Origin: Burkholderiales bacterium
GTDB lineage: Bacteria; Pseudomonadota; Gammaproteobacteria; Burkholderiales; Usitatibacteraceae
DNA length: 6,742 nucleotides
Direction of reading: 5' to 3'
NCBI GenBank assembly: GCA_014378085.1
Contig: JACMOJ010000513.1
Span: 1-6,742 of the forward strand
Position 1 is the first letter of the stretch, and each line of letters starts with the position of its first letter. The notes below the pieces were generated by a model. The model was not told the DNA's origin. It searched no databases and was given only the letters and a program-made list of their open reading frames with translations. This document shows, piece by piece, positions 1 to 6,629 of this stretch. The position numbers were made by a program, and so were the translations under genes.

Positions 1-777
1 CGCATGCTCAACAGCGCAGAGAACAAACACAAAATGGCGGGTGCGCGTATCCACGATCACTCGAACGCGTTTTGGAAACAAGACATTGATATTCTTGTTG
101 CCGGTGCCGGCAACACCCTTCGCTACATCACCATTCCGAAGTCGACCTCGTACGCAGACGCGAAGGAAATGATCGACTACGTGCGAACGGTGTCGGCGAA
201 AGCGGGTATCGGTCGCGAGATTCCAATCCATGTGCTGGTTGAAACGCACGGCGCCTTGCGCGACGTACACCAGATCGCAACCCTGCCTAATGTAGAAGTG
301 CTCGACTTCGGCCTGATGGATTTTGTGTCGGCACATCATGGCGCCATTCCCGCTTCCGCTATGCGTTCACCCGGCCAGTTCGAACACCGGTTAATCGCAC
401 GCGGCAAGGCAGAGTTAGTCGCGGCGGCACTGGCGAACGGTGTGGTGCCCGCGCACAACGTCTGCCTCGATCTCAAAAATGCCGAAGTGGTTAGCGGCGA
501 CGCTAAACGTGCGCGGAACGACTTCGGTTTCCTGCGTATGTGGTCGATTTATCCGGCGCAGATTCAACCCATCGTGGATGCGATGAAGCCCGACCATTCA
601 GAAGTCGAAGATGCGGCCAACATCCTGCTGGCGGCACAAGCGGTTAACTGGGGCCCGATTCAATACAAGGGTGAATTACACGACCGCGCGACCTATCGCT
701 ACTTCTGGGAGTTGTTGCAAAAAGCGAAGGTGACGGGCGTTAAACTATCGGCTAGCGCAACCGCGGCGTTTTTTTGA
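1..777 (+). CDS. CitE-like CoA-ester lyase (HpcH/HpaI aldolase family), 5' end outside window
   Basis: C-terminal part of an HpcH/HpaI aldolase / citrate lyase beta-subunit-like protein. Family members cleave or form C-C bonds of CoA thioesters (malyl-CoA, citramalyl-CoA and similar) in a Mg2+-dependent TIM barrel. Numbered from the ATG at position 4, the visible part shows the IPK strand (44-46), HVLVETHGA with the likely metal-binding Glu80, LDFGLMDF with Asp101/Asp106, the conserved SAHHGAIPASAMRSPGQF stretch (109-126) and the SIYPAQI segment (181-187). Similar proteins are about 330 residues as I recall them, so some 70 N-terminal residues are missing. The frame is open through base 1, so the ATG at 4 is most likely an internal Met. 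The stop is TGA at 775-777, inside a T-rich end coding for Phe-Phe. It points toward prpB, but the repeat-filled gap suggests separate transcription or a long leader. The family call is firm; the substrate is unknown. Confidence 0.85.
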   Translation, partial: RMLNSAENKHKMAGARIHDHSNAFWKQDIDILVAGAGNTLRYITIPKSTSYADAKEMIDYVRTVSAKAGIGREIPIHVLVETHGALRDVHQIATLPNVEVLDFGLMDFVSAHHGAIPASAMRSPGQFEHRLIARGKAELVAAALANGVVPAHNVCLDLKNAEVVSGDAKRARNDFGFLRMWSIYPAQIQPIVDAMKPDHSEVEDAANILLAAQAVNWGPIQYKGELHDRATYRYFWELLQKAKVTGVKLSASATAAFF

Positions 778-800
778 ATATTTTGTGGAATCGCAGCTAC

Positions 801-890
801 CCAGACACCCCAGACACCCCCAACATACCCCTTATACCCCGGCTGCCCCACACACCCCACATACCCCAGATACGCCAGATACGCCCAGAT
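801..890. repeat. Ten 9-bp C-rich tandem units (consensus CCCCAGATA / CCCCACATA)
   Basis: The stretch divides exactly into ten 9-base units: CCAGACACC twice, CCCAACATA, CCCCTTATA, CCCCGGCTG, CCCCACACA, CCCCACATA, CCCCAGATA, CGCCAGATA and CGCCCAGAT. The copies are degenerate but stay in phase. Seven runs of four or more C recur about every 9 bases between 808 and 867, so the minus strand has seven G-runs separated by 5-6 bases, a G-quadruplex-type pattern. It lies 23 bases after the stop of the CitE-like gene and 184 bases before prpB. Function is unknown. It may be a simple minisatellite, or it may influence prpB transcription. Confidence 0.85.
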
Positions 891-986
891 TTTGAAACTG
901 ATTGATCCACGGTCGTTTCCAGCCGTTTTTGCGTTGAAACAACCTCTGCTCGACGATTTTCGATGCGGTTGCATGGCCTTTGATTT
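891..986. other. Non-coding spacer between two tandem repeats
   Basis: No convincing gene, tRNA or intrinsic terminator is seen here. A GG/GC pair at the -24/-12 spacing expected of a PrpR-activated sigma-54 promoter is also not found; the best attempt, TGGCCTTTGATTTC near 974, lacks the GC element. The stretch joins directly onto the 10-bp repeat that follows, so it may be the body of the same dispersed intergenic element. That is inference only. Any prpB promoter must lie here, within the repeats, or in the 38 bases before the gene. Confidence 0.4.
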
Positions 987-1036
987 CATCCGCGTTCATC
1001 TGCGTTAATCTGCGTTCATCTGCGTCCATCTGCGGT
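987..1036. repeat. Five 10-bp tandem units (CATCTGCGTT type)
   Basis: Five contiguous 10-base units: CATCCGCGTT, CATCTGCGTT, AATCTGCGTT, CATCTGCGTC, CATCTGCGGT. From memory, 'ATCTGCGTTcATCTGCG' motifs of this kind are scattered between genes in many unrelated environmental bacterial genomes and often get mis-annotated as short hypothetical proteins on the opposite strand. Their role is not known to me. Here the array ends 38 bases before the prpB start, so it would lie in the promoter or 5' leader of prpB. Confidence 0.8.
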
Positions 1037-1074
1037 TCCAATTCTCTCAACTGCACCTACCTTTAGAGCAAATC

Positions 1075-1956
1075 ATGACACCATCAGCCGGCGCAAAATT
1101 CCGCCAAGCCCTCAAAGACGAATCGCCGTTGCAAGTCATCGGCACCATTAACGCAAACCACGCGCTGCTGGCCAAACGCGCTGGTTACAGGGCGATCTAC
1201 CTGTCCGGCGGTGGTGTGGCGGCTGGCTCGCTTGGCATGCCCGATCTCGGCATCAATAACCTCGACGACGTCCTCACCGACATTCGCCGCATCACCGACG
1301 TTTGTGACGTGCCGCTACTCGTTGATATTGATACCGGCTTTGGTGCCTCCGCGTTCAACATCGCCCGCTCAGTGAAATCCCTGATTAAGTTCGGCGCTGC
1401 GGCGTGTCATATCGAAGATCAAGTTGGCGCCAAGCGATGCGGTCACCGGCCGGGCAAAGAAGTGGTTACCAAACAAGAAATGGTTGATCGCATCAAAGCC
1501 GCAGTCGACGCAAAAACCGACCCGGACTTTTTTCTGATTGCGCGCACTGATGCCTTTCAAGGCGAGGGCGCGGACCTCGCCATTGAACGTTTGGTCGCTT
1601 GTGCGGAAGCCGGTGCGGACGGCGTCTTCGCCGACGCCGTGCCAGACCTTGCAACCTATCAGCGCATGGTCGAAGCCACCAAGGTTCCCGTGCTGTGCAA
1701 CATCACCGAATTTGGCAAGACGCCTTTCTTTACAGTCGATGAATGCCGCGCCGTCGGCATCGGCATGATCCTCTACCCGCTCTCGGCGTTCCGCGCAATG
1801 AACAAAGCGGCTGAGAATGTATACACGGCGATCCGCCGCGATGGCACACAGAAAAACGTAATTGACACCATGCAAACACGTGAAGAGTTGTACGACGTCA
1901 TCAACTATCACGCCTACGAACAATCGCTCGACAAACTGTTCTCGCACAAACAGTAA
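1075..1956 (+). CDS. prpB: 2-methylisocitrate lyase PrpB
   Basis: Cytoplasmic lyase that cleaves (2R,3S)-2-methylisocitrate into pyruvate and succinate, the last step of the 2-methylcitrate cycle. The 293-residue protein is full length for the isocitrate lyase/PEP mutase superfamily. The signature KRCGH is at 120-124 with catalytic Cys122. Mg2+-binding acidic residues are visible at Asp57 (GMPDLGI) and Asp84/Asp86 ([10 protein letters not shown]), followed by Glu114 (HIEDQ) and Arg157 (IARTD), matching the E. coli PrpB active site with a one-residue shift. The spacing and the KRCGH context favour PrpB over isocitrate lyase or oxaloacetate hydrolase. The start is ATG at 1075 with only a weak purine-rich stretch (TAGAGCAAATC) before it; the N-terminus beginning a few residues ahead of the [20 protein letters not shown] segment fits the family. 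The stop TAA overlaps the next ATG by one base. Confidence 0.96.
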   Translation: MTPSAGAKFRQALKDESPLQVIGTINANHALLAKRAGYRAIYLSGGGVAAGSLGMPDLGINNLDDVLTDIRRITDVCDVPLLVDIDTGFGASAFNIARSVKSLIKFGAAACHIEDQVGAKRCGHRPGKEVVTKQEMVDRIKAAVDAKTDPDFFLIARTDAFQGEGADLAIERLVACAEAGADGVFADAVPDLATYQRMVEATKVPVLCNITEFGKTPFFTVDECRAVGIGMILYPLSAFRAMNKAAENVYTAIRRDGTQKNVIDTMQTREELYDVINYHAYEQSLDKLFSHKQ

Positions 1957-2654
1957 TGTCGAAATCAAAGTCGTCAATGCGCGCCGCACCGCCAACGCTG
2001 GTGTTGCCGACCTATCCCGCACCGCTTGAGTTGCGCACGCCGCGCCTGCTTCTGCGGCAGTGGAAAGAAAGCGACTTCGAGGCATGGGCCGAGATGAACG
2101 CCGACGCCCGCGTGCGCCAGTATTTTCCGCGCCCGCTCACCACCGAAGACGCGCGCGGCGAGTTCGAGCGTATCAGTGGCGGGATCAAACAGCGCGGTTG
2201 GGGCATGTGGGCCGTCGAAGTGCCGAGTGTGGTGCCGTTCATTGGCTTTGTCGGCCTCAACCCACCGATGTTTCCTGCACCTTGGCAGCCCGGCGTTGAG
2301 ATCGGCTGGCGACTTGCACAACGTGCATGGGGTAAAGGTTATGCAACCGAAGCTGCCGAGGCCTCACTGTACTTTGCCTTTGAGCATCTGCAGTTGCCCG
2401 CCGTGTTGGCGCTCTCGGTGACCACCAATACGCCATCACACGCCGTGATGGCGCGTATTGGTATGCAGCGCTGGCACGGCATGGAGTTTGACCACCCGCG
2501 CGTGCCGAGCGACTGGCCGCTTAAACACCATATCGTGCATCGCATCAACGCGACAGATTGGCAAAGCTTGCGTACTAAACGAGAGATGCAGGCTAAAACT
2601 CCAGCACTGAAGGGCGTTTCCAAGGCAAATCGGCCGAAAGCGCCCGCCAAATAA
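1956..2654 (+). CDS. GNAT family N-acetyltransferase (RimJ/RimL-like) inside the prp operon
   Basis: Acetyl-CoA-dependent acetyltransferase of the GNAT fold. The N-terminal [17 protein letters not shown] (24-40) is typical of RimJ/RimL-type members. The acetyl-CoA pyrophosphate-binding motif A is seen as [20 protein letters not shown] (115-134), with the R-x-x-G-x-G/A pattern at RAWGKGYA. The motif B region [13 protein letters not shown] (158-170) and a FDHPRVP...[10 protein letters not shown] tail (178-197) follow. At 232 residues it is longer than the usual 170-190: about 20 residues precede the fold, and a Lys/Arg-rich, Pro/Ala-rich tail (207-232) has eight basic residues and one acidic one. 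ATG 1956 shares its A with the prpB stop (TAATG), implying translational coupling; an internal ATG at 1977 would also keep the whole domain. The substrate cannot be told from sequence. A protein-acetylation role in propionate metabolism is a guess from position only. Confidence 0.88.
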   Translation: MSKSKSSMRAAPPTLVLPTYPAPLELRTPRLLLRQWKESDFEAWAEMNADARVRQYFPRPLTTEDARGEFERISGGIKQRGWGMWAVEVPSVVPFIGFVGLNPPMFPAPWQPGVEIGWRLAQRAWGKGYATEAAEASLYFAFEHLQLPAVLALSVTTNTPSHAVMARIGMQRWHGMEFDHPRVPSDWPLKHHIVHRINATDWQSLRTKREMQAKTPALKGVSKANRPKAPAK

Positions 2655-2685
2655 CGACTTTCACTAATTTGAATCTGCAATCGAC

Positions 2686-2690
2686 GGAGA
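2686..2690 (+). promoter_or_regulatory. Shine-Dalgarno site that fixes the prpC start
   Basis: GGAGA lies 5 bases before the ATG at 2696. It decides between this ATG and an upstream in-frame TTG at 2669, which has no such site and would add nine residues (from the TTG: Met-Asn-Leu-Gln-Ser-Thr-Glu-Lys-Arg) not expected in the family. Confidence 0.75.
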
Positions 2691-2695
2691 AACGC

Positions 2696-3868
2696 ATGAT
2701 CGATACCAACACCGCACCCGGCACCACACCTGCCGCGCCAAAAGTCAAAAAATCGGTTGCCCTTTCCGGCGTGGTCGCCGGCAACACCGCAATCTGCACT
2801 GTCGGCCTGACGGGCAACGATTTGCACTACCGCGGTTACGACATTCTCGACGTCGCCAACACCTGTGAGTTTGAAGAAATCGCGCATCTTTTGGTCCATG
2901 GAAAATTGCCAAACACCGCAGAGTTGGCCGCGTACAAGGCGAAATTAAAGTCGATGCGCGGCATTCCGATGGCGGTGCAAGATGTATTGGAAATACTGCC
3001 TGCATCAGCGCACCCGATGGACGTATTGCGCACCGCTTGTTCGGTGCTGGGCTGCACGCTGCCGGAAAAGGATGACCACAATGTCCAAGGCGCGCGCGAT
3101 ATCGCTGATCGCATGATGGCGTCGTTTGGCTCGATGCTGCTGTATTGGTATCACTTCGCCGTCAACGGTAAACGTATTGAGGTTGAGACTGATGACGACT
3201 CCATCGGCGGCCACTTCTTGCACCTGTTGCACGGCAAGCCGCCGTCAACGCAATGGGTGCAGGCGATGCACACCTCTCTTGTGTTGTACGCTGAGCACGA
3301 GTTCAACGCGTCCACTTTCGCCGCGCGTGTGGTGGCTGGCACGATGTCAGATATGCACTCGGCGATTACTGCTGCAATCGGTGCGCTACGCGGGCCGAAA
3401 CACGGCGGGGCAAATGAAGCGGCGTTTGAAATCCAATCGCGTTACGATAACGCGGATGAAGCGGAAGCGGACATCGTCAAACGTGTGGCCGAGAAGCAGG
3501 TGATTATCGGTTTTGGTCATCCGGTCTATACCGTATCGGACCCCCGCAACGTGGTGATCAAAGATGTGGCACGTGGGTTGTCTAAACAAGCCGGCAATAT
3601 GAAACTCTTCGATATCGCCGAACGATTGGAAACGGTGATGTGGCGTGAGAAAAAAATGTTTCCGAACCTCGATTGGTTTAGCGCCTGTTCGTACCACATG
3701 ATGGGTGTACCGACTTCCATGTTCACCCCGCTGTTTGTCATCAGCCGCACTTCGGGCTGGGCGGCACACGTGATTGAGCAGCGGATCGATAACAAGATCA
3801 TTCGCCCGAGTGCTAACTACGTCGGGCCGGACGATATGAAGTTTGTGCCAATCAAAGATCGAAAGTAG
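2696..3868 (+). CDS. prpC: 2-methylcitrate synthase PrpC
   Basis: Condenses propionyl-CoA with oxaloacetate to 2-methylcitrate and CoA, the entry step of the 2-methylcitrate cycle; members usually keep some citrate synthase activity. From ATG 2696 the protein has 390 residues, normal for the short bacterial citrate synthase type. Visible signatures are the [14 protein letters not shown] start of the fold (37-50), EHEFNAST (200-207) with substrate-binding His201, GPKHGGANE (233-241) with catalytic His236, GFGHPVY (272-278) with His275, and FPNLDWFSA (322-330) with the catalytic Asp326. [13 protein letters not shown] (350-362) and the C-terminal [11 protein letters not shown] (368-378) follow. 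The prp neighbours and the [17 protein letters not shown] stretch favour methylcitrate synthase over GltA. It sits 41 bases after the GNAT gene, so it is probably co-transcribed with prpB. Confidence 0.96.
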   Translation: MIDTNTAPGTTPAAPKVKKSVALSGVVAGNTAICTVGLTGNDLHYRGYDILDVANTCEFEEIAHLLVHGKLPNTAELAAYKAKLKSMRGIPMAVQDVLEILPASAHPMDVLRTACSVLGCTLPEKDDHNVQGARDIADRMMASFGSMLLYWYHFAVNGKRIEVETDDDSIGGHFLHLLHGKPPSTQWVQAMHTSLVLYAEHEFNASTFAARVVAGTMSDMHSAITAAIGALRGPKHGGANEAAFEIQSRYDNADEAEADIVKRVAEKQVIIGFGHPVYTVSDPRNVVIKDVARGLSKQAGNMKLFDIAERLETVMWREKKMFPNLDWFSACSYHMMGVPTSMFTPLFVISRTSGWAAHVIEQRIDNKIIRPSANYVGPDDMKFVPIKDRK

Positions 3869-3875
3869 CCGGCTT

Positions 3876-3894
3876 CCTCCCCTTCAGCGGGAGG
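3876..3894. repeat. Palindromic repeat copy between prpC and acnD
   Basis: CCTCCCCTTCAGCGGGAGG has 6-bp arms CCTCCC (3876-3881) and GGGAGG (3889-3894) around a CTTCAGC centre. It starts 8 bases after the prpC stop codon and ends 30 bases before the acnD ATG. The arms and 19-base length match the palindromes after acnD (CCTCCCCTTCAAGGGGAGG) and the copy inside acnD, so it belongs to the same dispersed family. No T-run follows, so it is not an intrinsic terminator. As an RNA hairpin in the operon message it could tune processing or relative expression of prpC and acnD. Confidence 0.7.
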
Positions 3895-3924
3895 TGTCCG
3901 CACACTGTGAGGCAACGAGTTTCC

Positions 3925-6570
3925 ATGAATATCCAATATCGCAAATTCCTACCCGGCACCACCCTCGACTATTTCGACACACGTGAGGCAATTGAGGCGA
4001 TTCAACCCGGTGCATACGACAAGCTACCTTACACCTCACGCGTGCATGCGGAGAACATCATTCGCCGCGCAGACCCTTCAATCATCGAAGATTACTTAAA
4101 ACAAATCATCGAAGTGAAACGCGACCGTGACTTTCCGTGGTTTCCAGCCCGCGTGGTGTGTCATGACATTCTTGGGCAAACGGCACTGGTTGATCTGGCC
4201 GGGCTGCGTGACGCGATTGCCGATCAAGGCGGCGATCCGGCAAAAGTGAATCCAGTGGTACCGGTCCAACTCATTGTTGATCACTCGTTGGCGGTTGAAT
4301 GTGGTGGCTTCGACCCGAACGCCTTTGAGAAGAATCGCGTGATTGAGGACCGCCGAAATGAAGATCGCTTTCACTTTATTGAGTGGACAAAAAACGCTTT
4401 CACCAATGTGGATGTGATCCCCGCGGGCAACGGCATCATGCACCAGATTAATTTGGAAAAAATGTCGCCCGTCATCCAATCGCAAAATGGCGTGGCGTTT
4501 CCGGATACCTGCATAGGCACTGATAGCCACACGCCACACGTCGACGCTCTCGGCGTAATCGCGGTTGGCGTTGGCGGCCTTGAAGCAGAAAACGTGATGC
4601 TCGGCCGCGCCTCATGGATGCGTCTGCCGGAGATCGTCGGGGTGCATCTCACGGGCAAACACCAACCTGGCATCACCGCCACAGACATGGTGCTGGCATT
4701 GACCGAGTTTCTGCGTAAGTCAAAAGTCGTGGGGTCCTATCTTGAGTTCTATGGGCAAGGCGCGGCGTCTCTCACCCTAGGCGATCGCGCAACCATCTCT
4801 AACATGGCACCGGAGTACGGTGCGACCGCGGCGATGTTTGCCATTGACCAGCAAACGATCGATTACCTCACCCTCACCGGGCGCGATTCCGCACAGGTTA
4901 AGTTGGTTGAGACTTACGCAAGAGTGGCTGGCTTGTGGATTGGCGCGGATCAGAACACGTTGAAGGATGTGGTTTACGAACGTTTGTTGTCCTTCGATCT
5001 CGCCAGCGTTGTCCGCACCATGGCGGGTCCTTCAAATCCACATGCACGGGTATCGACGACTGACCTTGTTGCTAAGGGAATCGCGATTCCGCAATCCAAT
5101 CCCCCTCCCAACCTCCCCGTTGAAGGGGGAGGAACTCTTATGCCAGACGGTGCCGTAATCATTGCCGCCATCACCTCTTGTACCAATACGTCAAACCCTC
5201 GCAACGTCATCGCCGCTGGTCTGCTCGCGCGTAACGCCAATCGCGCCGGGCTCACGCGCAAGCCGTGGGTGAAGTCTTCCCTCGCACCCGGCTCAAAAAC
5301 GGTTGCGCTTTATTTAGAAGAAGCCGGCCTCATGTCGGAGCTCGAGTCCCTCGGCTTCGGCATCGTAGGCTTCGCCTGCACCACGTGTAACGGCATGTCG
5401 GGAGCACTGGATCCTGCGATTCAAAAAGAAATCGTTGATCGCGATTTGTACGCCACCGCCGTGCTCTCTGGCAATCGCAACTTCGACGGCCGTATTCATC
5501 CGTATGCGAAACAAGCATTTCTCGCATCTCCGCCGCTGGTTGTAGCGTATGCAATTGCCGGCACGATTCGCTTTGACATTGAGCGCGACAGCTTCGGGCT
5601 GGATGCGAATAGCAAACCGATTACGCTGAAAGATCTGTGGCCAACGGACGAAGAGATAGATGCCATCGTCGCACGAAGTGTGAAGCCGGAGCAGTTCCGC
5701 AAGGTCTACATTCCAATGTTTGAAGGCCGTGTGAGCAACGCGGTGAAGGTGAAGCCGCTCTACGACTGGCGCGCACAGAGCACCTATATCCGTCGCCCAC
5801 CCTATTGGGACACCACCGGTGAGGGCGCCATTGGTGGCGAGCGAACCCTCACCGGGATGCGGCCACTGGCGATACTCGGCGACAACATCACCACCGACCA
5901 TCTCTCGCCCTCAAATGCCATCATGGCCAATAGTGCCGCGGGTGAATACTTGGCAAAGATGGGCTTGCCGGAAGAAGACTTCAACTCATACGCCACCCAC
6001 CGTGGCGACCATCTCACCGCGCAGCGCGCGACGTTCGCCAACCCGACGCTAATGAACCAAATGGCGGTGGTGGATGGTCAAGTCAAACGCGGCTCGCTGG
6101 CACGCATTGAGCCCGAGGGTAAGGTCATACGCATGTGGGAGGCGATTCAAACCTACATGCAGCGTAAACAACCGCTGATCATCATTGCCGGGGCTGACTA
6201 CGGCCAAGGCTCATCACGCGATTGGGCCGCAAAAGGTGTGCGACTTGCGGGTGTGGAGGCGATTGCCGCCGAAGGGTTTGAACGTATTCACCGCACCAAC
6301 TTAATCGGCATGGGCGTATTGCCGCTGGAATTTATACCGGGCACAAACCGCCTGACGCTCGCCATTGATGGCTCGGAAACGTTTGATGTGATTGGTGAAC
6401 GAACGCCGCGTGCGACGTTGACCTTGGTGATTCATCGCAAGACTGGTGAACGCGTGGAAGTACCAATGCGCTGCCGACTTGATACCGCCGAAGAAGTCTC
6501 GGTCTATGAAGCGGGCGGTGTATTGCAACGATTTGCGAAAGACTTTTTGGCGTCGGAAAAGGCGGCTTAG
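3925..6570 (+). CDS. acnD: Fe/S-dependent 2-methylcitrate dehydratase AcnD
   Basis: Aconitase-superfamily [4Fe-4S] enzyme that dehydrates 2-methylcitrate to 2-methylaconitate; in known AcnD systems the isomerase PrpF is needed as partner and PrpD is absent. The AcnD-type N-terminus MNIQYRKFLPGTTLDYFDTR and IQPGAYDKLPYTSRV separate it from AcnA. TDSHTPH lies at 199-205. The cluster ligands are Cys419 (ITSCTNTSNP), Cys485 and Cys488 (CTTCNG), with usual aconitase spacing. The swivel domain has GDNITTDHLSPSNA (from 652), RGDHLTAQRATFAN (from 693) and the catalytic-serine motif QGSSRDWAAKG (Ser763/Ser764). I chose ATG 3925 over the GTG at 3907, which would add six residues not expected in the family; the ribosome site is weak in both cases. 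The protein has 881 residues, slightly long, because residues about 389-405 (PQSNPPPNLPVEGGGTL) come from a palindromic repeat within the gene. prpF probably lies beyond the window. Confidence 0.95.
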   Translation: MNIQYRKFLPGTTLDYFDTREAIEAIQPGAYDKLPYTSRVHAENIIRRADPSIIEDYLKQIIEVKRDRDFPWFPARVVCHDILGQTALVDLAGLRDAIADQGGDPAKVNPVVPVQLIVDHSLAVECGGFDPNAFEKNRVIEDRRNEDRFHFIEWTKNAFTNVDVIPAGNGIMHQINLEKMSPVIQSQNGVAFPDTCIGTDSHTPHVDALGVIAVGVGGLEAENVMLGRASWMRLPEIVGVHLTGKHQPGITATDMVLALTEFLRKSKVVGSYLEFYGQGAASLTLGDRATISNMAPEYGATAAMFAIDQQTIDYLTLTGRDSAQVKLVETYARVAGLWIGADQNTLKDVVYERLLSFDLASVVRTMAGPSNPHARVSTTDLVAKGIAIPQSNPPPNLPVEGGGTLMPDGAVIIAAITSCTNTSNPRNVIAAGLLARNANRAGLTRKPWVKSSLAPGSKTVALYLEEAGLMSELESLGFGIVGFACTTCNGMSGALDPAIQKEIVDRDLYATAVLSGNRNFDGRIHPYAKQAFLASPPLVVAYAIAGTIRFDIERDSFGLDANSKPITLKDLWPTDEEIDAIVARSVKPEQFRKVYIPMFEGRVSNAVKVKPLYDWRAQSTYIRRPPYWDTTGEGAIGGERTLTGMRPLAILGDNITTDHLSPSNAIMANSAAGEYLAKMGLPEEDFNSYATHRGDHLTAQRATFANPTLMNQMAVVDGQVKRGSLARIEPEGKVIRMWEAIQTYMQRKQPLIIIAGADYGQGSSRDWAAKGVRLAGVEAIAAEGFERIHRTNLIGMGVLPLEFIPGTNRLTLAIDGSETFDVIGERTPRATLTLVIHRKTGERVEVPMRCRLDTAEEVSVYEAGGVLQRFAKDFLASEKAA
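5101..5132. repeat. Palindromic repeat element translated in frame within acnD
   Basis: A C-rich lead CCCCCTCCCAA (5101-5111) is followed by a palindrome with arms CCTCCCC (5112-5118) and GGGGAGG (5126-5132) around GTTGAAG. This is the same family as the copies at 3876-3894 and after acnD. It is read as Pro-Pro-Pro-Asn-Leu-Pro-Val-Glu-Gly-Gly-Gly (residues 393-403 of AcnD) with no frameshift or stop, and conserved AcnD sequence resumes at MPDGAVIIAAITSCTNTSNP. The affected segment is the short linker 15 residues ahead of cluster ligand Cys419, where the insert is likely tolerated as a loop. Confidence 0.82.
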
Positions 6571-6629
6571 AGTCGCGGCGCTGATGTCATGTATGGACTT
6601 CACCGTTGTCGTCCCCATCCCCACCATAA

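Noticed and set aside
755..777. Intrinsic terminator at the end of the CitE-like gene (GC-rich stretch then T7 at 769-775)
   Set aside because: The T-run is real but the preceding bases form only a very short stem (about 3 bp), and the tract codes for the terminal Phe-Phe, so a terminator is not supported.
974..990. Sigma-54 (PrpR-dependent) promoter for prpB
   Set aside because: TGGCCTTTGATTTC has a -24-like GG but no GC at the required -12 spacing.
699..1056. Minus-strand small proteins with GVSGVCGV- or [19 protein letters not shown] sequence
   Set aside because: They are translations of the 9-bp and 10-bp tandem repeats; such products are typical false gene calls.
1369..2085. 238-residue minus-strand open frame opposite prpB
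   Set aside because: It lies antisense to well-supported PrpB and GNAT coding sequence, matches no family I recognise, and is expected in GC-rich DNA.
3907..3924. GTG start for acnD six codons upstream
   Set aside because: AcnD proteins begin at the MN-QYRK segment encoded from ATG 3925; the extra MRQRVS has no family support.
5314..5901. 195-residue minus-strand open frame opposite acnD
   Set aside because: Shadow of the conserved AcnD frame, without start signal or known motifs.
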